From: Alistipes sp.
GTDB lineage: Bacteria > Bacteroidota > Bacteroidia > Bacteroidales > Rikenellaceae
Length of the DNA: 7,602 bases
Direction: 5' to 3'
NCBI GenBank assembly: GCA_017628595.1
Contig: JAGBYV010000127.1
Location: 1-7,602 of the forward strand
Position 1 is the first letter of the stretch. Each line of letters opens with the position of its first letter. Shown here in pieces: positions 1 to 6,610 of this stretch. Under the pieces are notes generated by a model. It saw only the letters and a list, made by a program, of their open reading frames with translations. It was not told where the DNA came from and did not search any database. The translations under genes and the position numbers were made by a program.

Positions 1-576
1 GCTTTCACTATTTTCGAGATGATGACCATCGAGACACCCATAATCTTCACTACGGCATATGACCAGTATGCTATCGACGCATTTAAGGTCAATAGTGTGG
101 ATTACCTGCTCAAGCCTGTCAAGTTGCAGGAGCTGGTTGCGGCGTTGTCTAAGTTCCGCAAGCTATCGACGGAGAATATAGCTCAATACATCGAACACTT
201 ATCGCACCTTCGACCGGCTCGCAAGTACCGTGATAAGATGCTCATTACATATAAGGATAAAATAATACCCATAAACACCGCCGATATAGCATGTTTCTAC
301 AACACCGACCGCACGACACATGTGATAATGTTCAACGGTGATGTATATCAATATGCCACATCATTGGAGCAAATGATGCAAGCCCTCGATCCAGCGTTGT
401 TTATGCGTGTGAACAAACAGTATATTCTCTCGCGTAACTGCATAGGTGAGATAACGGTATGGTTCAACGGCCGTTTGCGTATATCGACAAACGTGGATGT
501 GCCCGAACAGATTTTTATTAGCAAGAACAGAGCCTCTGAATTTAAGTCATGGCTAATTAACGAGGAGGAGATCTAA
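1..576 (+). CDS. LytTR-family response regulator, 5'-truncated by window edge
   Basis: This is the C-terminal 191 residues of a two-component response regulator that binds DNA through a LytTR domain. The frame is open from base 1, so the ATG at 19 is internal and the true start lies outside the window. Residues 1-45 are the end of a receiver (REC) domain: the beta-4 segment PIIFTTAY (13-20) carries the conserved Thr, and YLLKPV (35-40) carries the conserved switch Lys38-Pro39. The phospho-acceptor Asp is upstream and not visible. Residues from about 75 to 190 match LytTR, with the typical FMRVNKQYILS segment. LytTR regulators usually pair with a LytS/YehU-type membrane histidine kinase, which would be expected upstream. 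The TAA stop is followed directly by the ATG of the iron-sulfur gene, so the regulator probably shares the transcript with the biosynthetic genes and may control it. The family call is secure; the target promoter is unknown. Confidence 0.95.
   Translation, partial: AFTIFEMMTIETPIIFTTAYDQYAIDAFKVNSVDYLLKPVKLQELVAALSKFRKLSTENIAQYIEHLSHLRPARKYRDKMLITYKDKIIPINTADIACFYNTDRTTHVIMFNGDVYQYATSLEQMMQALDPALFMRVNKQYILSRNCIGEITVWFNGRLRISTNVDVPEQIFISKNRASEFKSWLINEEEI
562..570 (+). promoter_or_regulatory. Shine-Dalgarno site for the iron-sulfur gene
   Basis: The run gaggaggag contains a full AGGAGG core 7-8 bases before the ATG at 577. It lies inside the last codons of the response regulator, where it encodes the Glu-rich tail. 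It fixes the start of the next gene and is the only strong ribosome-binding site in the window; many Bacteroidota genes lack one. Other junctions show weaker or no purine cores, for example GGAG at 2478-2481 and AGGA at 4883-4886. Confidence 0.75.
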
Positions 577-1278
577 ATGACAAAGAAGATAACAATCTGC
601 GCATGCTCATCGCGCACCTTTATACCCTCTGTGGAGGTGGCCCGACTCATGGTTGTGCTGCGTCGCGAAGGCTTCGAGGTGACGCTTCATGCTGACCTGT
701 GTGAGGCGGCTCAGCTGAAAAGCGACGAGTTGTGTAATGCCGATTGCGTTGTGGGCTGTTATAAGCGTGCTATGCAGGCACTGTACGATTCCGCAGACAA
801 GAGCGCACCAAAGCTCGTAGCAATACGCGAACATACGGCAGATTATGTGCTCAATGAGTTGGGCGTAACCAATAGAGATGTCACCGAGCAGGAGTGCGAA
901 GCGGCCTTGCAGGAGGTGCTGGCTCTGCCCAAAAAGGTGGCCGAGGATGCATGGTATCCCGTGCTGGAAAAGGATAAGTGCTTAAATTGTGGCAAGTGTC
1001 ACGACTTCTGTCTTTTTGGCGTATATGATATCAAGGATGGTAAGGTGAGGGTTGTGGCACCCGAAAACTGCAAGAACAACTGCCCTGCCTGTGCCCGCAT
1101 CTGTCCAGCGGGGGCAATCATCTTCCCCAAATACGACAAGGCTCCCATCAACGGTGGCGAGCAGATGGAGGAGGGAACAATAAAGATTGATATGGAGGCA
1201 GTCTATGCCGATGCATTGCGTACCCGTCTGGCTCACCGACGTGCCAGCGTGATGCTACTTAAAGATAAGAAACAATGA
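577..1278 (+). CDS. Two-cluster 4Fe-4S ferredoxin-like protein with cysteine-rich N-terminal domain
   Basis: This 233-residue soluble protein is probably an electron carrier or redox module. The ferredoxin part is residues 133-182. The first motif is C135-x2-C138-x2-C141-x3-C145, and the second is C165-x3-C169-x2-C172-x3-C176 followed by Pro, as in bacterial 2[4Fe-4S] ferredoxins. The second motif has three residues rather than two between its first two cysteines. The N-terminal 120 residues are not ferredoxin: they begin with a beta strand ending in CxC (C8, C10) and carry C53, C57 and C61 in an ADCVVGCYKR segment. That arrangement faintly recalls the N-terminus of HdrA-type proteins, an inference only. 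There is no signal peptide or membrane segment. The gene starts right after the regulator's stop and its TGA overlaps the radical SAM start in ATGA, so it is a likely electron donor to that enzyme or to the DUF116 protein. No gene name is justified. Confidence 0.85.
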   Translation: MTKKITICACSSRTFIPSVEVARLMVVLRREGFEVTLHADLCEAAQLKSDELCNADCVVGCYKRAMQALYDSADKSAPKLVAIREHTADYVLNELGVTNRDVTEQECEAALQEVLALPKKVAEDAWYPVLEKDKCLNCGKCHDFCLFGVYDIKDGKVRVVAPENCKNNCPACARICPAGAIIFPKYDKAPINGGEQMEEGTIKIDMEAVYADALRTRLAHRRASVMLLKDKKQ

Positions 1279-2492
1279 CACTAAAAGAGATAGGCATACT
1301 AACCCGTACAGCACTGCGTATTGCAGCAGGTGCTACGCCCCGAGGCCTGTGGAAAATTATCTACAACTTCGGATGGCGCAATATACGCAATATGGCAGAC
1401 TTCGAACGTCGTCAGGCCGAGGGCAAGCCCTTCTTTCCAGCCTTTGTGATGATTTCTGTCACCGAGACATGCAATTTGTCATGCTCTGGATGCTGGGTGT
1501 CGGCTGGCGGTCGTAAGCAGCTTAGCGTTGAGCAACTGGACGGTATCATCTGTGAGAGCAAGAAGCAGGGATCATACTTCTTTGGTATTCTGGGTGGCGA
1601 GCCGTTGATGTATAAGGGGCTGTGGGATGTAATCGAGAAACACTCTGATTGCTACTTCCAGCTCTTTACCAACGCTACGCTTCTTACCGACGAGATAGCA
1701 CAGCGTATGCGTCGCCTGGGCAACGTAACACCACTGATCAGCATCGAGGGCTTAAGAGAGGAGAGCGATGCCCGTCGTGGTCGTGACAATGTATATGAGC
1801 GTACCCTTGCAGGTCTGCGTGCATGTCGCAGGGCAAAGGTTATCTTTGGTGTGTCAGCCAGTATCGGACGCAGCAATTATGATGAGCTGGTGACTCGCAA
1901 GCATATCGAGGATATGGCGCGTGAGGGCGCAGCGTATCTGTGGTACTACATCTATCGCCCCGTGGGTAAGCACCCCATAGTGGAGAATGCCCTGAGCAAG
2001 GAGCAGATTCTGTCTTTAAGACGATTCCTTGTCGAGCAGCGCACCGATGCCCCACTATTTATTATCGATACATATTGGGACGACAAGGGTCGTGCCATGT
2101 GCCCCGCAGCTACGGGTATGAGCCACCACATCGCACCATCGGGAGCCGTTGAGTTCTGTCCGCCGTTGCAGATGGCGTGCGATATGCTCAACAAGGATGC
2201 CTCGAATCTGACAGAGATATTCAATAACTCAGAGTTCCTTGCTTCGATGCGTCGTATGACGGCTGAGACCTCACGAGGCTGCATCCTGCTGGAGAATCCG
2301 CAGAAGATGCTGCAATTTCTGGAGCAGTGGAAGGCCGTGGATACCACTTCGCGTGGCACGGTAAGAGATGAGTACGCCGCAATGAAGGTCGTTGCGGGTC
2401 ACGATATGGCGGGTGAGGAGATACCCGAGAAGAGCGGCATCTACCGCATGTTGAAGAAACGCTATTTCTTTGGCTTTGGAGCCTACGGATAA
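1275..2492 (+). CDS. Radical SAM enzyme with possible C-terminal auxiliary-cluster cysteines
   Basis: This 405-residue protein has the radical SAM signature C66-x3-C70-x2-C73 after a TETCNLSC strand, which binds the 4Fe-4S cluster that cleaves S-adenosylmethionine. The GGEP motif at 107-110 contacts the SAM amino group, and FTNATLL (131-137) and SIEG (156-159) match later barrel strands. After the barrel, C276, C295 (in PSGAVEFCPP), C302 and C336 resemble the spacing of a SPASM-like region that could hold an auxiliary cluster, but this is not proven. The N-terminal 55 residues are basic and amphipathic and may contact membrane or partner proteins. The start ATG overlaps the preceding stop, and the stop TAA abuts the next ATG. 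By context it may modify an isoprenoid or cyclised lipid, as HpnH does in hopanoid synthesis. It does not look like a close HpnH relative, so the substrate is left open. Confidence 0.9.
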   Translation: MTLKEIGILTRTALRIAAGATPRGLWKIIYNFGWRNIRNMADFERRQAEGKPFFPAFVMISVTETCNLSCSGCWVSAGGRKQLSVEQLDGIICESKKQGSYFFGILGGEPLMYKGLWDVIEKHSDCYFQLFTNATLLTDEIAQRMRRLGNVTPLISIEGLREESDARRGRDNVYERTLAGLRACRRAKVIFGVSASIGRSNYDELVTRKHIEDMAREGAAYLWYYIYRPVGKHPIVENALSKEQILSLRRFLVEQRTDAPLFIIDTYWDDKGRAMCPAATGMSHHIAPSGAVEFCPPLQMACDMLNKDASNLTEIFNNSEFLASMRRMTAETSRGCILLENPQKMLQFLEQWKAVDTTSRGTVRDEYAAMKVVAGHDMAGEEIPEKSGIYRMLKKRYFFGFGAYG

Positions 2493-4040
2493 ATGGAGAA
2501 GAAGATATATCACATACCCTCAGCGGAGGAGCGCACCGAGTTGCGCCAGGCGATAAAGGATTTTGTTGCCCGAGGCTCCTATACGCCCCCGCTGTCGATG
2601 CAACACCTCGACCGTCTGGCTGTGGAGGTGCTGCGTGAGCAGAGCTTTGGTCCAGAGGCAAAGGAGTGGACAATGGTTGAACTACATAATCGTGTTTGGA
2701 TAAACGTTGTTGCCGCCACACCATACGAGCGACGTATTTTACTGCTCCCGAAATGTTTGAGCAACTCGGCCCTGTGTTGTGCCGAGATTGACGATATAGG
2801 CCTTCTGTGCCACCGCTGTGGAAACTGCCATATTCCCACGCTGGAGGATCGTGCAGCTGAACTGGGTATAATGAGTATTGTAGCCGAGGGCTTCACGGCG
2901 GTGATGAATCTTATAAAGACGGGTGTGGTAGATGCAGTGATTGGTGTTAGTTGTCTGGACTCACTGGAGAAGGCATTCCCCCTGCTGGTAGATAACGCAG
3001 TGCCGGGCATTGCCATACCGCTCAACATGGCAGGTTGTAAGGATACAAACGTAGATACTGACTATGTGCTCGAACTGATGGAGGCACGCACTGATGAACG
3101 TGCAGTAATAAATTATAACGCAATCAAGGATACTGTAGCCGAGTGGTTCTCTCGCGAGAATCTTGCAAAGTGTATGGTGCGTGGCTCGGACTCTTCGTCA
3201 CGCATTGCACTCGACTGGCTCGCGGGCAATGGCAAGCGCTGGCGACCCTATATTTTTGCTGCGACATATGCAGCACTGAGTCGCTCAACAGAGTTTACGG
3301 ATGAGCATCGACGTGTGGCCATTGCCATCGAGGCGTTCCACAAGGCTTCGCTCGCACACGACGATATAGAGGATAACGACCATAAACGCTACGGCAAGCC
3401 TACCCTGCATGCCATGCATGGTACATCGATCGCCATCAACGTGGGCGATATGTTGCTTGGTGAGGGTTATCGCATGATTGGCAGTTGCTATCGTGGCGAT
3501 ATGACGGCTGTTATTGCCGATGCCCACATTGCACTGAGTCAGGGTCAGGGCATGGAACTGGAGTGGTGTGCCTCGCCGCGTGCTATAACGCTGCACGAGG
3601 TGTTGGATATATTCCGACTGAAGACCTCCCCTGCCTTTGAGGTTTCTCTGCTGTTAGCTCTGCTTTGCGCCAACGGCAACCCCGCACTGACGGCACCGCT
3701 GCGTGCTTACTCGTCGGCACTCGGCATAGCATATCAGTTGCGTGACGATGTGGAGGACTTCTATTCGGATGAGCCTATCGCACTGCGACCCTCTTCGATC
3801 TTCGCTCTGCTGTGTGAGATGTGTCCCGATGAGGAGTTTATACGGATGATGATCGAAGCGGAAGATATAAAGACGCTGTTGCGCAGTGAGCCTCTCCGTC
3901 CTCTGCTCGACGAGGCTGTGGAGCGCATACGCGAGATGGATATGGAGTATCATCAGCGTGCGTTGGATATTTTGGAGGCTATCGACGATACGGAGTTAAA
4001 GAGCCTGCTCTACCGACTCACTGCTAAAATATTGAAATAG
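2493..4040 (+). CDS. DUF116 domain fused to trans-polyprenyl diphosphate synthase
   Basis: This is a 515-residue two-domain protein. Residues from about 80 to 190 match DUF116: PKCLSNSALCC (C88, C95, C96), the C106-x2-C109-x2-C112 motif in CHRCGNCHIP, GVSC (C154) and AGCKDT (C182). The cysteines suggest metal or Fe-S binding; DUF116 has no established reaction that I know of. Residues from about 205 to 515 are a class I isoprenyl diphosphate synthase that condenses isopentenyl diphosphate onto an allylic diphosphate. Its motifs are GNGKRWRP (245-252), the first Asp-rich motif DDIED (290-294), the Lys-Thr at 377-378, and the second Asp-rich motif DDVED (418-422). All magnesium-binding aspartates are present, so activity is expected. 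Ala285, five residues before the first motif, is small, which argues against chain stop at farnesyl by a bulky residue. No signal peptide or membrane segment is seen. The gene abuts its upstream neighbour (TAAATG). The fusion is the oddest architecture in the window. Confidence 0.9.
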   Translation: MEKKIYHIPSAEERTELRQAIKDFVARGSYTPPLSMQHLDRLAVEVLREQSFGPEAKEWTMVELHNRVWINVVAATPYERRILLLPKCLSNSALCCAEIDDIGLLCHRCGNCHIPTLEDRAAELGIMSIVAEGFTAVMNLIKTGVVDAVIGVSCLDSLEKAFPLLVDNAVPGIAIPLNMAGCKDTNVDTDYVLELMEARTDERAVINYNAIKDTVAEWFSRENLAKCMVRGSDSSSRIALDWLAGNGKRWRPYIFAATYAALSRSTEFTDEHRRVAIAIEAFHKASLAHDDIEDNDHKRYGKPTLHAMHGTSIAINVGDMLLGEGYRMIGSCYRGDMTAVIADAHIALSQGQGMELEWCASPRAITLHEVLDIFRLKTSPAFEVSLLLALLCANGNPALTAPLRAYSSALGIAYQLRDDVEDFYSDEPIALRPSSIFALLCEMCPDEEFIRMMIEAEDIKTLLRSEPLRPLLDEAVERIREMDMEYHQRALDILEAIDDTELKSLLYRLTAKILK

Positions 4041-4043
4041 ACC

Positions 4044-4895
4044 ATGCACGATACGATATCCATACTCATGCTTCGCACTCTGCAACGTGCTTCAGCATCG
4101 CTTGGCAACGAGGCGTTGGCTTTGATGCGCCAATTTGTTCAGGAGCGCATGACTGCCAACTCTGTGTTTGTGGATAAGAGCGGGAGAGAGGATATCTACT
4201 ATACTTCGTTTGGTTTATTGCTCTCGCACGTTTTGGGTATTAGTCGCAACTGTGAGGCTACGCGCCTGTGGCTCGATGGGATTGACAGCGAGAAACTTGA
4301 TTTGGTACACTATGCAGCGTATGTTCGCGCTCGAATGATAAATGAGTGGGAGCAGAGCAAGATAGAGTTTTTGTTAAAAAACATAAAGCGCAAAGCGATT
4401 CGGCCGCTATCCTCGTTTGAGGTTGTGCCAAATTCAGATGCCGAGTCGCCTTACGCACAATTTATACTCTACTCGCTTTGCGAAGATACGGGTAACACCC
4501 CGCCCCATGCCTGCCTGACGCCATATGGCACCGAGGGCGGAGGCTACGCTAACAGGCAAAATGGAAAACCATCGACAAATGCTACGGCTGCGGCACTGAT
4601 GGTTGCGGGTCAGAGCAAGGGATATCAGCTTACGCAGGATGTTGAGTGGCTCAGAGATGAGCAAAAGTCAAATGGAGGCTGGTGTGCCGAGCAGCATACG
4701 CCACTACCCGACTTGCTGTCAACGGCTACGGCACTCTTTGCGCTTCGTTGCTACGGAGTCGAGCCGCGCTACTCGGCTGCTGATTTTATTGAGGGGCATT
4801 GGCTCGACAACGGAGGCTTTGCCGCTACGCTGTTGGATGATGAGAGCGATGTAGAATATCTGTTTTACGGATTACTGGCATTAGGAACACAATGA
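4044..4895 (+). CDS. Prenyltransferase-beta/squalene-cyclase repeat protein, small alpha/alpha barrel
   Basis: This 283-residue protein is built from alpha/alpha-barrel repeats of the kind shared by protein prenyltransferase beta subunits and terpene cyclases. Visible repeat hallmarks are SGREDIYYTSFGLLL (46-60), EGGGYANRQNG (164-174), DEQKSNGGW (205-213), PDLLSTATALFAL (222-234), WLDNGGFA (253-260) and DVEYLFYGLLALG (269-281). No DxDD acid motif is present, so it is not a stand-alone class II cyclase. The zinc-ligand pattern of true protein prenyltransferases (Asp-x-Cys and a later His) is also not evident: PDLL and DVEY occupy the equivalent places. It could be a lipid-binding or accessory partner of the next gene's cyclase, or an enzyme of unknown type. 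It follows the prenyl synthase after 3 bases, with no clear ribosome-binding site, and its stop overlaps the cyclase start (ATGA). The fold family is fairly sure; the function is unknown. Confidence 0.8.
   Translation: MHDTISILMLRTLQRASASLGNEALALMRQFVQERMTANSVFVDKSGREDIYYTSFGLLLSHVLGISRNCEATRLWLDGIDSEKLDLVHYAAYVRARMINEWEQSKIEFLLKNIKRKAIRPLSSFEVVPNSDAESPYAQFILYSLCEDTGNTPPHACLTPYGTEGGGYANRQNGKPSTNATAAALMVAGQSKGYQLTQDVEWLRDEQKSNGGWCAEQHTPLPDLLSTATALFALRCYGVEPRYSAADFIEGHWLDNGGFAATLLDDESDVEYLFYGLLALGTQ
4883..4886 (+). promoter_or_regulatory. Weak ribosome-binding core before the cyclase start
   Basis: AGGA sits 5 bases before the ATG at 4892 and inside the upstream gene. With the ATGA overlap it supports this start over the in-frame ATG at 4916. 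Confidence 0.4.
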
Positions 4896-6610
4896 GAAGA
4901 GAAGATATAGATATAATGATTGCTGACGTGCAGGCTCGCCTTAAAGCGTGTCGCAGGCAGGGGAAGATGTGGCGCGGAAACCTTTCGTCAAGTGCTATAT
5001 CAACCTCGGTGTCGATATTCGCCTTGCATAAGATTGATGCCGAAGCCTTCGCTCTGCATATTGAGCGTGGTAAGGAGTGGTTGCTCCATACGATGCAGAG
5101 TGATGGCTCGTGGGGTGACTCGGTGGAGAGCCCATCGAATATGACCGCTACCCTGCTCACTTACACCTCACTCTATGCTCTTGGTGCAGCACCCGAGGCT
5201 ACGAAGCGATACCTTGAGGAGAAGTTTGGAGGCATTGACGACGAGCATCTGGTGCGTGGCGTATTGGACTATTACGGCAAGGATCTGACCTTCTCTGTGC
5301 CCATCCTTGTGATGTGTGCTCTGGCGGGTATCGTAAAGGACTGGAACCGTATCCCACTCTTCCCGTTTGAGCTTACTATCCTGCCACAACGTCTTTTCAG
5401 ATTCCTGCAACTGCCCGTTGTGAGTTATGCCATACCTGCTCTTATTGCGGTAGGTATCGTGCGATTCCGTCGCGGACGACAAAATATGCTTTCGCCCCTA
5501 CGCGAGGCCTTTGTGCCCAAATGTATGCGGGTACTCACCTCATTGCAGCCCGAGGATGGTGGATTCCTGGAGGCTGCTCCGCTGACAGCATTTGTGAGCA
5601 TGTGCCTTAGCGAGGGAGGCTTTCGCGACCACGCGGTCACACAGCGATGTGCCGACTTTCTTGTGAATACTGTTCGCCAGGATGGCTCCTGGCCTATTGA
5701 TACCGACCTTGCAGCCTGGGTTACGGCTACTGCCGTGCGTGCGCTGGGCGATGATGTAGAGGAGCGTGAATTATTAGCCTCAACGATTCGCCACAACGCC
5801 TTTAAGCAGAAGCATTACTTCACTGGTGCTCCCGCAGGCGGCTGGGGATGGAGCGATTTGTCGGGTGCAGCACCTGATGGTGATGATACGTCGGCTGCGC
5901 TTGTTGCACTGCATACGCTTTTGCGTGGCAAATATTGCGATGAGGTGCGAGGTGGCGTGGAGTGGCTCATGTCGCTGCAAAACAACGATGGAGGTATGCC
6001 CACTTTCTGCAAGGGCTGGGGTAAACTCCCATTTGACCGCAGTAGTGCCGATATATCGGCTCATGCGCTACTTGCTATGGAGTTGTGGATGACGTCGCTA
6101 CCCGAAGATGTGCAGCGTCGTTGCCGAAAAAGTATCTCGCGACTGATCGCATGGATGGAGCGCCATCAAGCCGCCGACGGCTCATGGATACCGCTTTGGT
6201 TTGGTGATCAGGATGCTGAGAATGAGCTCTCGCCTGTGTATGGTACTGCAACAGCCGTAGAGTATCTAACCCACTCGTCAAATCCTGCTACCCGACCACT
6301 GATTGCAAAGGGAATAGAGTATCTGCTCTCGGCACAGAACGAAGATGGCGGTTGGGGCGGAGCCAAGGGCGTGCGGTCGAAAGTTACGCTTACCTCGCGA
6401 GCTCTGAGTGCCCTGGCATCGGTTGAGAATCCAGCTATGGAGTCCATTGAAAGAGGTTTTGCATATCTGTATGAGATGTGGCAGGCCGATAAGCTTTATC
6501 GCGAAGAGCCAATCGGATTATATTTTGCCCGCTTGTGGTACTCCGAGCAGATGTATAATATGGTATTTACACTGATTGCATTGAAGAAATTAAGAGAGAT
6601 TATAAAGTGA
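4892..6610 (+). CDS. Squalene-hopene-cyclase-like class II terpene cyclase
   Basis: This 572-residue protein is homologous to squalene-hopene cyclase (SHC), which protonates a polyprenyl chain and folds it into rings. The acid motif DxDD is D329-G-D331-D332 in a GGWGW...PDGDDTS context. D387 and H391 (ADISAH) match the SHC Asp/His that assist the catalytic Asp. QW-type repeats are visible at 69-74, 219-225, 263-267, 363-369, 426-432 and 482-488. Residues from about 150 to 195 keep the hydrophobic SHC segment (LFPFELTILPQRL, then a non-polar helix) that dips into the membrane, so a monotopic membrane protein is expected. The C-terminal region (LYFARLWYSEQMYNMVF, 543-559) matches the SHC end. 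The protein is shorter than typical SHC (about 630 residues), chiefly through a compact loop FCKGWGKLPFDRS (372-384). The substrate could be squalene or a linear polyprenoid made by the upstream synthase. The name shc is withheld because the substrate is unproven. Confidence 0.9.
   Translation: MRREDIDIMIADVQARLKACRRQGKMWRGNLSSSAISTSVSIFALHKIDAEAFALHIERGKEWLLHTMQSDGSWGDSVESPSNMTATLLTYTSLYALGAAPEATKRYLEEKFGGIDDEHLVRGVLDYYGKDLTFSVPILVMCALAGIVKDWNRIPLFPFELTILPQRLFRFLQLPVVSYAIPALIAVGIVRFRRGRQNMLSPLREAFVPKCMRVLTSLQPEDGGFLEAAPLTAFVSMCLSEGGFRDHAVTQRCADFLVNTVRQDGSWPIDTDLAAWVTATAVRALGDDVEERELLASTIRHNAFKQKHYFTGAPAGGWGWSDLSGAAPDGDDTSAALVALHTLLRGKYCDEVRGGVEWLMSLQNNDGGMPTFCKGWGKLPFDRSSADISAHALLAMELWMTSLPEDVQRRCRKSISRLIAWMERHQAADGSWIPLWFGDQDAENELSPVYGTATAVEYLTHSSNPATRPLIAKGIEYLLSAQNEDGGWGGAKGVRSKVTLTSRALSALASVENPAMESIERGFAYLYEMWQADKLYREEPIGLYFARLWYSEQMYNMVFTLIALKKLREIIK

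Noticed and set aside
1275..2492. RiPP-modifying radical SAM system
   Set aside because: No small precursor peptide gene, peptidase or RiPP recognition element is visible; the neighbours are isoprenoid genes.
2221..2724. 167-codon open frame on the minus strand
   Set aside because: It crosses the junction of two well-supported plus-strand genes, has low-complexity Ser/Pro/Arg-rich content and resembles no family; it is a shadow of the coding strand.
2579..3028. 149-codon open frame on the minus strand
   Set aside because: It lies wholly inside the DUF116 domain coding sequence and its Ser/Arg-rich translation reflects antisense codon bias.
4038..4046. Possible operon break or terminator between the prenyl synthase and the barrel protein
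   Set aside because: Only 3 bases separate the stop and start, with no hairpin and T-run.
4044..6610. The two barrel genes as one cyclase broken by a frameshift
   Set aside because: The 572-residue protein alone spans the SHC family from N-terminal repeat to C-terminus, and the 283-residue protein has its own complete set of repeats and end; a joined protein of about 855 residues would be too long.
577..6610. Ordinary hopanoid (hpn) cluster
   Set aside because: No hpnCDE-type squalene genes are present in the window, the radical SAM protein is not a close HpnH match, and the DUF116 fusion is foreign to those loci; the idea stays open beyond the window edges.
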